Shown: in pieces, positions 20,148 to 29,481 of the stretch
How the letters are laid out: the number at the start of each line of letters is the position of its first letter
Position numbering within the stretch: the stretch's first letter is position 1
NCBI RefSeq assembly: GCF_003287735.1
Contig: NZ_NSCM01000001.1
Coordinates: 124,001 to 188,000, forward strand
DNA: 64,000 bases
Direction: 5' to 3'
Source of the DNA: Photorhabdus bodei
GTDB taxonomy: Bacteria; Pseudomonadota; Gammaproteobacteria; Enterobacterales; Enterobacteriaceae
Notes under the pieces: model-generated
Databases searched by the model: none
What the model saw: the letters and a program-made list of their open reading frames with translations, nothing else
Told to the model about the DNA's origin: nothing
Made by a program: the position numbers and the translations under genes

Positions 20148-23100
20148 ATGAATAATCGAAATATGCTATTTCCCATTATTAAAGATAATATTGCCTTTGA
20201 GACTTTACTTACCCAAGCAAAAACCGTTATTGAACAACAATCCGGCCAATGTTGGAACGATATGGGGGAAAATGATCCAGGCATCACCTTATTAGAAGCT
20301 TGTTGTTATGGTGCATCTGATTTAGCTTACCGCCATTCATTACCACTGAAAGATCTTCTTACTCCTAAACAAGAGGAACAAACATCCAGAGATGGTATTT
20401 TCCCTCAAGAGTTTGGCCCACAACAAATATTGACTTGTGGCCCCATCACCGAAGAGGATTATCGCCGGGCCTTATTGGATTTGCACAGCAACGACAAAAG
20501 TGATGGCTATTTTCTCTTTAACGATGTACAGATTATTCGTGAACCTGGAAATCAACGCTATACATACTGGTATAACGAACAAAAACGACAATACAGTTTC
20601 ACTAAAAACCAATACAGCAAACAGTTAACACTAAGGGGAAACTATTGGCTTTATTTACTCCCTAGTCGGGAAACTGAAAAAATTCAAGATAATAAAATTC
20701 AAGCTCAAAAAAAGTTGGAAAATTTTCTAAGGGACAATCGTAATCTGGGGGAGTCCGTCAGTAAAATTATTTGGCTGGAGCCCATCGATATACCATTGGA
20801 GATTGATATTCAACTTGATGATGACGTCAAAGATATTGCTGATATATTCGCTAAAGTTTATACAACGGCAGAACAAATGGTGCTTGAAAAACCGCGACGT
20901 TATACCACTCAAGCCATGAAAGAAATGGGTTACAGTAATGAAGAGATTTTTAATGGGCCTTATTTACATCATGGTTGGATACCTCAATTACCTTCAATTA
21001 AAGATTACACTAAATCTAAAGAACTAAATCTAAGTCCCTTAGTTAATCAATTACTGAGGATCAAAGGAATCAAGAAAATTACCCGATTCACGTTAGATGG
21101 GAATAATGAAAGAATTTCTAAACTACCAAATGATAATTGGTCATGGGCAATCATTCATGGGTACTATCCCAGACTATGGGGCAACGATCCCTTACAATCG
21201 ATCACCTCACCAAATAGCCCACTCACCATTACAGCCAAAGGTGGAATCAAAATTATTGTTTCCAAACAAGATGTAGAGGAAAAGCTCATTGCAGAGCCAC
21301 TAATTGAGACACAACCTGAATTACTGGATTGGGGTAAATATCGTAAGGTCCTGGATTATTATCCAGTAAGAAATAAATTACCCGCTTGCTATGGATTACA
21401 AACTAATACCCAACAGCAAATACAATTACATCAGTTTATGTTACCTTTTGAACAAACTCTAGCTAATAACTGTGCCAATCTCGCCTTGTTACCAAAACTA
21501 TTGGCTTTTAAACAACGGGGAGATACTGTACGTGGTACTCAATGGCCTTTTAAAGAAAATACTGTAGCTCAAAATGTTCATCAAAACATAAAGCCTCATT
21601 TAATTAATCAAATGAATAATGAAGCTAAAATCAATAATAATGATAAAAACTATACTAAAGAATTAGTGATGTTAGACTATCTATTGCGATATTTTGGAGC
21701 GCAATGTGCAACCCCTCTTTTATCACAAGACTCAAACTCTCAGGAAGATTTTCTATCTACTCAGCGCGAATATCTTTCTCAACAACCTGACTTAGCCTAT
21801 CAACGCAATAATATTCGTATTGATAAAGTATCAGCGCTGCAAAAACGCATTGCCGCCCGATTGGGTCTGGGAGGAGAATGTTTCAAAGAAACACCAGAAC
21901 TGGATAAACTCCCTTTTTATTTAATTGAACATCGTCAACTCTTACCAATAAAACCTAATGAAAAATTCAATAATGACCAAACACCTGATAATCTAGAAAT
22001 TAAAAATGATCAAGTCATGATTACACAAACTGATACAGCAGGCCATTTAATGCAAGGTCAAGTTATTAATCTGGAATTTAGAGAAGGCTACAATATATCC
22101 AAATTTCTGAACCTGATGATCACTGAAGTGACAGGAGATACATTCACTATTAACACCAATAACAATAATGATCTAAGAAACAATCTGGACAAATTGCAAA
22201 ACACATTTAAGCAGCGCAATAGCCTGCACTGGCGCAATAGCTCCGTGTGGATAGAAGATATGGATTATCAACTCGTTTATGACAGTGAAAAGAGTCAAGA
22301 AGAAACCGAAAATAGACGATGGATTACCCTTAATGACCAAAACTCCTTCCCTGCCATGATCGAAAACAATGATGAAATCACAATAAGAATCAAGTCCAAT
22401 TATGAACTTACAACCCAAATTGTACAACTTGATAGTGCTAATAACCGGATATTACTTAGAAAAGATATAAATTCAAAAAATAAATTTCCACCAAGAGAAT
22501 ATATATCACACTATTGCTTGTCCTACACAAGCTATGATTACGGATTCAGAAAGGAACGAACATATAAATTAATTTCTACCGATACAACCTCAAATGAAAA
22601 TGAACTCTGGATTACCATCAGAAAACAACCCGATGATACTCCTTACGATAGTTTTCCTTTTGATATATTCGAATCGGATGATGAAATAACACTAAAATTT
22701 GACCCTGATTATGAACTTAAAACGCAGGTAAAAGAATTTGATCGCATAGAGAAACGAATATTAGTTGAAAAAAACATAGATCAAATAAATGATTTTCCAT
22801 TGGAAAACAATGAGTCGCACTCTTACTGGTACTTCTCAGGAAAAAGATATATCCAATCTGACCATTTTTCATTTGTAGTCAGCATAGTACTGAATCGAGA
22901 ACGCATTAGGAGCGGTACTACTGATTTTTACAAATTAGAATCTTGGGTGAAAACTGAAATTTTAGCTGAACTGCCCGCTCATATCTCACTCGTTATTCAT
23001 TGGCTATCATCGGAAGAATTCGAAAAATTTGCCAGCACTTATAAACTTTGGCAAAATAATGGCGCTCCTTTAGGCGATCACGCATATAAAATTCTAGAAA

Positions 23101-23168
23101 CATTAACATTAGGAAAGAAACCTTCTGCTTCAGTAGAAGAATACAGTGAAGAAATAATTATTGCATAA
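20148..23168 (+). CDS. pvc12: PVC baseplate protein Pvc12
   Basis: This 1006-residue protein follows pvc11 by 27 bases with a good AAGGAG site. Its start (FETLLTQAKTVIEQQSGQCWNDMGENDPGITLLEACCYGASDLAYRHSLPL) is typical of the second large baseplate protein of PVC/antifeeding prophages. KRIAARLGLGGECF near residues 567-580 is another shared stretch. It is probably the partner wedge protein of Pvc11. The C-terminal half is rich in asparagine and aspartate and poorly conserved. It has no obvious frameshift. Confidence 0.9.
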   Translation: MNNRNMLFPIIKDNIAFETLLTQAKTVIEQQSGQCWNDMGENDPGITLLEACCYGASDLAYRHSLPLKDLLTPKQEEQTSRDGIFPQEFGPQQILTCGPITEEDYRRALLDLHSNDKSDGYFLFNDVQIIREPGNQRYTYWYNEQKRQYSFTKNQYSKQLTLRGNYWLYLLPSRETEKIQDNKIQAQKKLENFLRDNRNLGESVSKIIWLEPIDIPLEIDIQLDDDVKDIADIFAKVYTTAEQMVLEKPRRYTTQAMKEMGYSNEEIFNGPYLHHGWIPQLPSIKDYTKSKELNLSPLVNQLLRIKGIKKITRFTLDGNNERISKLPNDNWSWAIIHGYYPRLWGNDPLQSITSPNSPLTITAKGGIKIIVSKQDVEEKLIAEPLIETQPELLDWGKYRKVLDYYPVRNKLPACYGLQTNTQQQIQLHQFMLPFEQTLANNCANLALLPKLLAFKQRGDTVRGTQWPFKENTVAQNVHQNIKPHLINQMNNEAKINNNDKNYTKELVMLDYLLRYFGAQCATPLLSQDSNSQEDFLSTQREYLSQQPDLAYQRNNIRIDKVSALQKRIAARLGLGGECFKETPELDKLPFYLIEHRQLLPIKPNEKFNNDQTPDNLEIKNDQVMITQTDTAGHLMQGQVINLEFREGYNISKFLNLMITEVTGDTFTINTNNNNDLRNNLDKLQNTFKQRNSLHWRNSSVWIEDMDYQLVYDSEKSQEETENRRWITLNDQNSFPAMIENNDEITIRIKSNYELTTQIVQLDSANNRILLRKDINSKNKFPPREYISHYCLSYTSYDYGFRKERTYKLISTDTTSNENELWITIRKQPDDTPYDSFPFDIFESDDEITLKFDPDYELKTQVKEFDRIEKRILVEKNIDQINDFPLENNESHSYWYFSGKRYIQSDHFSFVVSIVLNRERIRSGTTDFYKLESWVKTEILAELPAHISLVIHWLSSEEFEKFASTYKLWQNNGAPLGDHAYKILETLTLGKKPSASVEEYSEEIIIA

Positions 23169-23191
23169 GGATTATTTTATGATATTACAAA

Positions 23192-23318
23192 GATACCCTA
23201 TGGATTTCAAGATGCATCGCGGCGGCAAGGGAGCGAATCCCCGGGAGCATAGATAACTATGTGACCGGGGTGAGTGAGTGCAGCCAACAAAGAGGCAACT
23301 TGAAAGATGACGGGTAGA
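23192..23318 (+). repeat. ERIC element where pvc13 would be expected
   Basis: This is a full-length 127-bp ERIC with the conserved core CCCCGGGAGCATAGATAACT. Its TACCC...GGGTA core is flanked by GA on both sides, whereas the other copies here are flanked by TA. It begins 13 bases after ATG 23179, which has an AAGGA site and reads MILQ before the element. A tail-fibre gene (pvc13) is expected between pvc12 and pvc14 but is absent. Confidence 0.92.
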
Positions 23319-23448
23319 TATCTATGAATCCAAATATTCATAAATTATTTTAGTATGTTAATATCCTGTGGCAATGATTCTTACGATTCTATGAAATATT
23401 TCACTCTCAGTTTTCTCTATATCTGTTATTTTCAAAGAGAATATTAAT

Positions 23449-24870
23449 ATGGTTTCAGAGATAAATCTGTTAAATAGGATTATCATTACTATTGAAGCTA
23501 ATAATGCACAGGTAGCTAAAAAAGTCTTACATGGTTCCCTACTTAAACAATCCAGTATAAATAAATTAATCAATTCCTATTTTAACCAATATATCATTAA
23601 TCAAAATATCTATTTTGAGGTACTCACCCTGAATCTTGGAGAAATAAGATTAGATGATTTTAATTCATTGTTTCCTATTCGGCTTAATGCTACATTAAGT
23701 CAAGCATTAAACCAATATCAGGTAAATAATCAGGCTGATATTGAGAAATTTATCCATTACTTACAGCAACAAAATTCCATATCAAACCCAATAGCAGGAG
23801 CGAAGAATAGTGAAATTACTGATGTAAACATTAAAGAATTAATTAACCAATTATCTCATATACAAAATAACTGGACACTTTTATTAGCAAAAAGCTGTTT
23901 ATCTGAGCACAGTCTGAAAAACATTCTGGCTATCAGAGAACCTGCTTTATTAACTGCCATTAATAGAAAATTATCGGAGAACACAGTCACACCGCAACAT
24001 CAGGAGGAACCAGTTTCCTCCTGGCAATTAATACTGAATGCTCTGAAATATATACAACAGCATAATACACAAGAAATACCTGAACCCGATGAGAAAATTA
24101 TCTCACGTATCACGGCTGAATTTAATAACGGCACGATTAATATAGCATCTGTTATTGCGCTATTTCGTCAGGCTATAACCTGCCACACTCCATTAAATGA
24201 CTGGTTAATACAACTCTGGCAAACAGCACCAGTTTCACAATACTGTAAAAAACATCTATTACTTGAAGAGTATCAATATCTGTCGAAATACGATATTACA
24301 ATAGGAGAAAATAACCATAACCAGCCTAGAAATGACAACACACAACTCCCTGAACCAATTTTATTACCTGAACAACCGATAAACAATGCTGGAATATTAG
24401 TTTTATGGCCGATATTACCTGCGCTGTTTAATCAACTTAGTCTACTTGAAAAACAGAAGTTTATCCATCGTCAAGCTCAATTCAGTGCTGTTATTATCCT
24501 TGATTATCTCATTTGGGGAACTGAAAAAGCACCGATAGAACGTAAAGGGTTAAACTCTATTTTATGTGGGCTAATGGCTGACGAAAATATCGAATCAATA
24601 TCCATTGAACCAGAGAAACAGTTAATAATAGATCAATGGTTGGACACAGTTATCAGCCAACTTCCTGCCTGGAAAAAATTAAGTCACAATGATGTTCGCC
24701 AATTGTTTTTACAACGACCGGGTGAATTACGAATAGATGAACAAGAAATCAATATCACGGTACAACATCAACCGTTTGATGCACTATTATCTGACTGGCC
24801 CTGGCCATTAAATATCGCCAAACTGCCCTGGCTGGATCGTCCTTTATTAATCAACTGGCAAACTATTTAA
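23449..24870 (+). CDS. pvc14: PVC tape-measure protein Pvc14 (short)
   Basis: The 473-residue protein begins with the conserved contractile-injection-system tape-measure region (LNRIIITIEANNAQVAKKVLHG and YFEVLTLNLGEI). It ends LPWLDRPLLINWQTI, a complete family C-terminus. The tape measure fixes the tube length. I recall the Serratia homologue Afp14 as much longer (about 800 residues), so this particle may be short. It is followed 10 bases later by the ATPase gene, as in other PVC operons. Confidence 0.82.
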   Translation: MVSEINLLNRIIITIEANNAQVAKKVLHGSLLKQSSINKLINSYFNQYIINQNIYFEVLTLNLGEIRLDDFNSLFPIRLNATLSQALNQYQVNNQADIEKFIHYLQQQNSISNPIAGAKNSEITDVNIKELINQLSHIQNNWTLLLAKSCLSEHSLKNILAIREPALLTAINRKLSENTVTPQHQEEPVSSWQLILNALKYIQQHNTQEIPEPDEKIISRITAEFNNGTINIASVIALFRQAITCHTPLNDWLIQLWQTAPVSQYCKKHLLLEEYQYLSKYDITIGENNHNQPRNDNTQLPEPILLPEQPINNAGILVLWPILPALFNQLSLLEKQKFIHRQAQFSAVIILDYLIWGTEKAPIERKGLNSILCGLMADENIESISIEPEKQLIIDQWLDTVISQLPAWKKLSHNDVRQLFLQRPGELRIDEQEINITVQHQPFDALLSDWPWPLNIAKLPWLDRPLLINWQTI

Positions 24871-24879
24871 AAGGTTTAT

Positions 24880-26961
24880 ATGAACTTCCCTCTGACAAAT
24901 AACCACTGTATGGCAGCAGAATTGCATTGGATTTATCCTCATCTGGAGCGTATTGATCTACTATTACAACGCTACTATTACCAAAAGGGAAATTGGTACG
25001 ATTCCTTACCGGAGAGCTTTTTACTGACCGAAGATGAAATAGAGCAACGTTTGATAAAACCATTAGGCATGCCTCACTGGTTAAAAAAGTATGATATTAT
25101 TGATCATGGGGAAATAGAGAATAAAGCTATTACCGGTACATTATCATTGTTGATTGAGCGTTTTGAACTGACTGAATTTGAACGCGATATCTTGCTATTA
25201 GGTTTATTACCCCATTTTGACAGTCGTTATCATGCACTATTTGCTTTTCTGCACGGTAACAGTAAAAAACAGTGGCCCAGTTTTGCTTTAGCAATTGAAT
25301 TATTTAGCCAACGCCAAAGTGATTGGCAATTACTGCAAAATAGCTTTCTGCCTCAAACACCATTAATCAATCATCATCTGTTACAACTGAATAATGACGA
25401 GGACCCCATTTGGCTGCAAACGCAATTTCTAACACACAGTTCCGTCTGGCATTTTTTATCCGGCCAACGGGTTATTTTACCTCCCCTGATAGCTTGTGCT
25501 TATTGGCATTCTTCCGTCTCACAGACTTGGTATCCGCAAACCCTTTATCATTCACTTAAAAAGATATTGTTAAATGAGATAGATGAAGTACGCCCACTGG
25601 TGATCCTCAAAGGAAAACAAGACAGCGCCCAAGAATTAGCGGTCAGTAACATTATGGCACTTCATGATATCAGTACCTTAATTCTCGATTTAGCCCATCT
25701 ACCGGACGAAGAGAATATCAATACTAAACCTGACCTGTTAACAGACGTAATACGGGAAGCCCGGCTACACGATGCCTGCTTATTAATCCGTAATTTTTCT
25801 TTACTTGCAGGGGAAAAGAAAATATATCAAAGCGAATTATCCACCCTGCTAAATCAACCCAAATTACGTGTAGTTTGTCTGGTAGAACCGGGAGATTCAT
25901 TTGTATGGATTCAACATCTGCCAATGGTACAAATTGAGATGCCTATAGCCACGCCGGCAGAGAAAAAAGCGATACTGACAGAAAATCTGCCAAATAATGC
26001 TGATCGGGAAATTAATCTTACTCAGTTATGCCAACGTTTTTCATTTACACCGGAAACATTACCGTTAATTATTAAAGAAGCCTGCCAATATCAAATACTC
26101 CGGCAACCGGAAGATCAATTGAAGGAGATCGATTTGCGTAAGGCATTAAATTTCCGCGCCCAACAAAATTTCGGTAAATTAGCCCAACGAATAACACCCA
26201 GACGCAGTTTTAATGATTTGGTGATTTCAGAGGGATTAACTCAACAACTGAAAGAAATCATTGCCGCCATTAATTACCGAAACCAAATATTAAACGCAGG
26301 TTTTCAGGAGAAAATAGGTTATGGTACCGGTATTAGCGCCCTATTTTATGGTGAATCAGGGACCGGAAAGACGATGGCCGCAGAAGTGATTGCCGGACAT
26401 CTTGGCGTTGATCTGATTAAAGTCGATCTCTCTACCGTGGTGAACAAATACATCGGTGAAACGGAAAAAAATATCTCTCGAATCTTCGATCTGGCCGAAG
26501 CCGATTCCGGCGTGCTGTTTTTCGATGAAGCCGATGCCTTATTTGGCAAACGCAGTGAAACCAAAGATTCTCAAGACAGACATGCTAATATTGAAGTTTC
26601 TTACCTATTACAGCGATTAGAAAATTATCCGGGATTGGTAATTTTAGCCACTAATAATCGTAGTCATTTAGATAGCGCTTTTAACCGCCGCTTTACCTTT
26701 ATTACCCATTTTACTTATCCCGATGAAATATTACGTAAACAAATGTGGCAGGCAATTTGGCCTAAACAACTACATTTATCAGACGAACTTAATTTTGACC
26801 ATTTGTCTAAACAGACAGATCTGACAGGTGCAAATATCCGTAACATTGCTTTATTATCATCAATATTAGCCGAAAATGATAATAGTGAAAAAATTGACAA
26901 TAAACACATAGAACGGGCAATTATTCTCGAATTGAATAAAACTGGCCGATTATTTTTTTAA
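24880..26961 (+). CDS. pvc15: PVC AAA+ ATPase Pvc15
   Basis: The protein has 693 residues with one AAA+ module in its C-terminal half: Walker A GESGTGKTMAAE (about residue 490), Walker B VLFFDEADALFGKR, and sensor-like NRRFTF. An N-terminal winged region precedes it. Pvc15 is required for loading or maintaining effectors in PVC particles and is thought to act in the cytoplasm like a chaperone. It sits directly after pvc14. Confidence 0.93.
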   Translation: MNFPLTNNHCMAAELHWIYPHLERIDLLLQRYYYQKGNWYDSLPESFLLTEDEIEQRLIKPLGMPHWLKKYDIIDHGEIENKAITGTLSLLIERFELTEFERDILLLGLLPHFDSRYHALFAFLHGNSKKQWPSFALAIELFSQRQSDWQLLQNSFLPQTPLINHHLLQLNNDEDPIWLQTQFLTHSSVWHFLSGQRVILPPLIACAYWHSSVSQTWYPQTLYHSLKKILLNEIDEVRPLVILKGKQDSAQELAVSNIMALHDISTLILDLAHLPDEENINTKPDLLTDVIREARLHDACLLIRNFSLLAGEKKIYQSELSTLLNQPKLRVVCLVEPGDSFVWIQHLPMVQIEMPIATPAEKKAILTENLPNNADREINLTQLCQRFSFTPETLPLIIKEACQYQILRQPEDQLKEIDLRKALNFRAQQNFGKLAQRITPRRSFNDLVISEGLTQQLKEIIAAINYRNQILNAGFQEKIGYGTGISALFYGESGTGKTMAAEVIAGHLGVDLIKVDLSTVVNKYIGETEKNISRIFDLAEADSGVLFFDEADALFGKRSETKDSQDRHANIEVSYLLQRLENYPGLVILATNNRSHLDSAFNRRFTFITHFTYPDEILRKQMWQAIWPKQLHLSDELNFDHLSKQTDLTGANIRNIALLSSILAENDNSEKIDNKHIERAIILELNKTGRLFF

Positions 26962-26985
26962 ACATTTAATAAGATTGGAGTCGAT

Positions 26986-27888
26986 ATGACAAACATAATT
27001 GATCCTAATAATGCGATTGTTGAAGTTAATACCGCGTTGCATGAAATTTTATCTCAACATCTAAACACCTCTAGTCAAATAATTGATATCCGTTTTGATC
27101 TACCGGAAATTAACTCAACTCCTGCTAAACCTACCGTCAGTGTATTTCTTTATGATATACATGAAGATCTACAATTACGTTCTGCGGAGCCAAGGAGTTA
27201 TAATCCTACCACCAGCTCATTATTGTCTGGGTGGGTAAATATTAATTATAACTATTTAATTACTTACTGGCATTCAAACCAACCATCAGGAGACGGTTCC
27301 AATCCTGACAGCCAGCCCAATAATCAAGCTGCACGCGTCATGACAGCTATTTTAAATGCACTGGTTAACAACCGACAATTACCTAAAATTCCTGGCGCAT
27401 ATACCAGAGTCATTCCACCACAAGAAAATCTAAATAGCCTGGGTAATTTTTGGCAAGCGCTCGGCAATCGTCCTCGTCTTTCTTTATTATATTCAATTAC
27501 CGCACCAGTGAAACTGCAAAATATTAAAGAGGTCATAAAACCAATCAGCCAAATTTCCACTTCTATGGATCAGAAGTCAAATCTGGATAATTCGCAAATA
27601 AACCAAGCCTTATTTAGCAAATTGTGTGCCGATTTAGGTGGCACAGATGATGTTCACTATGCCCTTGCAAAAGTGAATCTGACAACCAAACCCGCTAAGG
27701 AAAATAATGAAAACCAGAATAATCAAAACGTAATTCTTGAAGTTTCTGGTATTATTCGTTCAGGTTATTCATCCAAAATAAAAAACGTTATCTCAACATG
27801 GAAAAACCGTCAGGGTGCCGTGATTCAGATAAAAGGCATAGGCATTATAATTGTTGAAGAGAAGGCTGATAGATTAATTGAAATTTAG
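26986..27888 (+). CDS. pvc16: PVC tail-terminator/cap protein Pvc16
   Basis: This 300-residue protein has the DUF4255-type N-terminus (VEVNTALHEILSQHLNTSSQIIDIRFDLPE) and the region NYNYLITYW. It forms the hexameric cap that stops tube and sheath growth. It is the last structural gene of the operon, followed at once by cargo genes, which is the standard PVC plan. Its C-terminal part is asparagine-rich. Confidence 0.9.
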   Translation: MTNIIDPNNAIVEVNTALHEILSQHLNTSSQIIDIRFDLPEINSTPAKPTVSVFLYDIHEDLQLRSAEPRSYNPTTSSLLSGWVNINYNYLITYWHSNQPSGDGSNPDSQPNNQAARVMTAILNALVNNRQLPKIPGAYTRVIPPQENLNSLGNFWQALGNRPRLSLLYSITAPVKLQNIKEVIKPISQISTSMDQKSNLDNSQINQALFSKLCADLGGTDDVHYALAKVNLTTKPAKENNENQNNQNVILEVSGIIRSGYSSKIKNVISTWKNRQGAVIQIKGIGIIIVEEKADRLIEI

Positions 27889-28001
27889 CATTGTCATTTA
27901 ATCAATCATATATCTATAGCGGAATATAATATCATTAAAATAATGACTACAAATAAACAAAAAAATACCTTACAATCGTCTCTCTAATAGGAGAATAATC
28001 T

Positions 28002-29168
28002 ATGTTCGAGTTTGAGAATCTTGCTGCATTAAAGAATTCCTCATCACGAAAACAAAAACAAGTTCGTGACGAAGGTGAACTAAAAATTGCCGGCCGTGAA
28101 TATCATATTGATGTAGATCTACAAAAGGTTCTGCGTACGGATCCAAAAAAGAACCACTTCGCCCGTTTCTTTGAAGGGGTAAATAAACTTTTCTTACATG
28201 GCAGTAGCGCTTCAAGGGCCAAAGAAGCGACGAAAACTCTCTTTTCTACAGAAGAGGCGCAACAACAGCGTCTACAGAGTACAAATTCGGTCAATCATGC
28301 TCGTATGTTGTTTAAGGATAACAGTTTGCAAACACCAGAACAGGTACTAGAGCGATTAAGAACAGTAGATATACATAAAACGACGAAAGTAGCGTCGGAT
28401 GAACATTCTCTTCTGCTACAGCGGGCTATGTCAGAATCGCTACAAAATACAGAGACCGGTAAAAAATTACAGGATCTGATGGGGTGCCAGGCAACAGCTC
28501 AATTGACCAACAAATTAGTTGCCCCTGAACAGTCTTTCGTCAACTTTGAACAATTGCGTAAGCAACCTTCGGCAGCTAATGCTATCGCTAATCTTGAGCC
28601 AGTTTTGATGATGGAAGAGAAAAACTTACTGGCAGCCCAACGTCATCAGGAAGCTATAAAAGGCAAAGATCTTAGCCAGGGCATTTACGCGGAAACCCTT
28701 CCTGAAACGTTTTATAACCCTAGTAAGTTAACTGATAATGTTGACCGCGCTGCTGCCTGGATCCTTAAGGCATCCACTTCGGGCGGTAATGAGTGGAGTA
28801 ACTTCACCGCGCTACTCAAGGAGTATACTCATAATGGGAAGGATCTCGCTGATAGCCAAGTCCTTAAGGAACTTCATCATAGATTAGTTCCAAACATAGA
28901 GCGTGATTATCGTGGTCCTGCAATCAGCGGGGGAAGCCTTCCTTCTAGTATAGGCGGTGCCGCAATGCTGGAGCGTCATTTAGAAACATTAGATAAGGAA
29001 GATCCCCAGATTGGTAAACAACTCTTTGCCGCTGTCGTCGGTTTTCACGGTTTCACCGATGGTAATGGTAGGATGGGACGTCTTCTCTACGCACTTACCG
29101 AACTGAGGGCGAACCGGTTCTCCCCTCTTTCTGTCAAGACAGAAAATGCTTTGCACGGAATCCACTGA
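28002..29168 (+). CDS. VopS-like Fic-domain effector, likely PVC cargo
   Basis: This 388-residue protein carries a Fic motif near its C-terminus, HGFTDGNGRMGR, starting at His349. Total length and His position closely match VopS of Vibrio parahaemolyticus (387 residues, His348), which AMPylates Rho-family GTPases on a threonine and collapses actin. The usual Pro of HPFx is Gly here. Its place 113 bases after the cap gene is the normal place for PVC cargo. The N-terminal 50 residues are charged and probably include the loading leader. AGGAG precedes the ATG. No inhibitory (S/T)xxxE(G/N) helix is obvious. Confidence 0.82.
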   Translation: MFEFENLAALKNSSSRKQKQVRDEGELKIAGREYHIDVDLQKVLRTDPKKNHFARFFEGVNKLFLHGSSASRAKEATKTLFSTEEAQQQRLQSTNSVNHARMLFKDNSLQTPEQVLERLRTVDIHKTTKVASDEHSLLLQRAMSESLQNTETGKKLQDLMGCQATAQLTNKLVAPEQSFVNFEQLRKQPSAANAIANLEPVLMMEEKNLLAAQRHQEAIKGKDLSQGIYAETLPETFYNPSKLTDNVDRAAAWILKASTSGGNEWSNFTALLKEYTHNGKDLADSQVLKELHHRLVPNIERDYRGPAISGGSLPSSIGGAAMLERHLETLDKEDPQIGKQLFAAVVGFHGFTDGNGRMGRLLYALTELRANRFSPLSVKTENALHGIH

Positions 29169-29481
29169 AAAAAAGACTATATTTTACCCTGAGTAAATAG
29201 ATAGCTAGATTCGACTATAAGTGCCATTTTTCAGAATGGGCAACAGTTGCTACGGTAGGAATGAGGAAAAAACCAAGCAATACAAGATCCCGCACTGATA
29301 GTTAATAAAAATAAATAGGCTAAACTAAGCCTTAAAAAATATGTTTTTTGAAATATCAGAAATAACATTAAATAATTGAAAGATATAAACACTTATTCCA
29401 ACAACTGCAAAGATGATAAAACAAGATTTTAGTAATTATAAATCAGAATAATTAACAGAGAATTAACCTAAAGGTGATAAT
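29169..29481. other. AT-rich intergenic stretch between two effector genes
   Basis: I see no gene here. A partial ops-like core (ACGGTAGGA near 29252) lies in the middle, but it lacks the following C and the upstream promoter pattern. The region just before 29482 supplies an AAGGTG ribosome-binding site. Confidence 0.4.

Noticed and set aside
29247..29260. ACGGTAGGA as a third ops-like site upstream of the unknown effector
   Set aside because: It lacks the C after GGTAG, has no matching promoter at the same distance, and lies 230 bases from the start codon.
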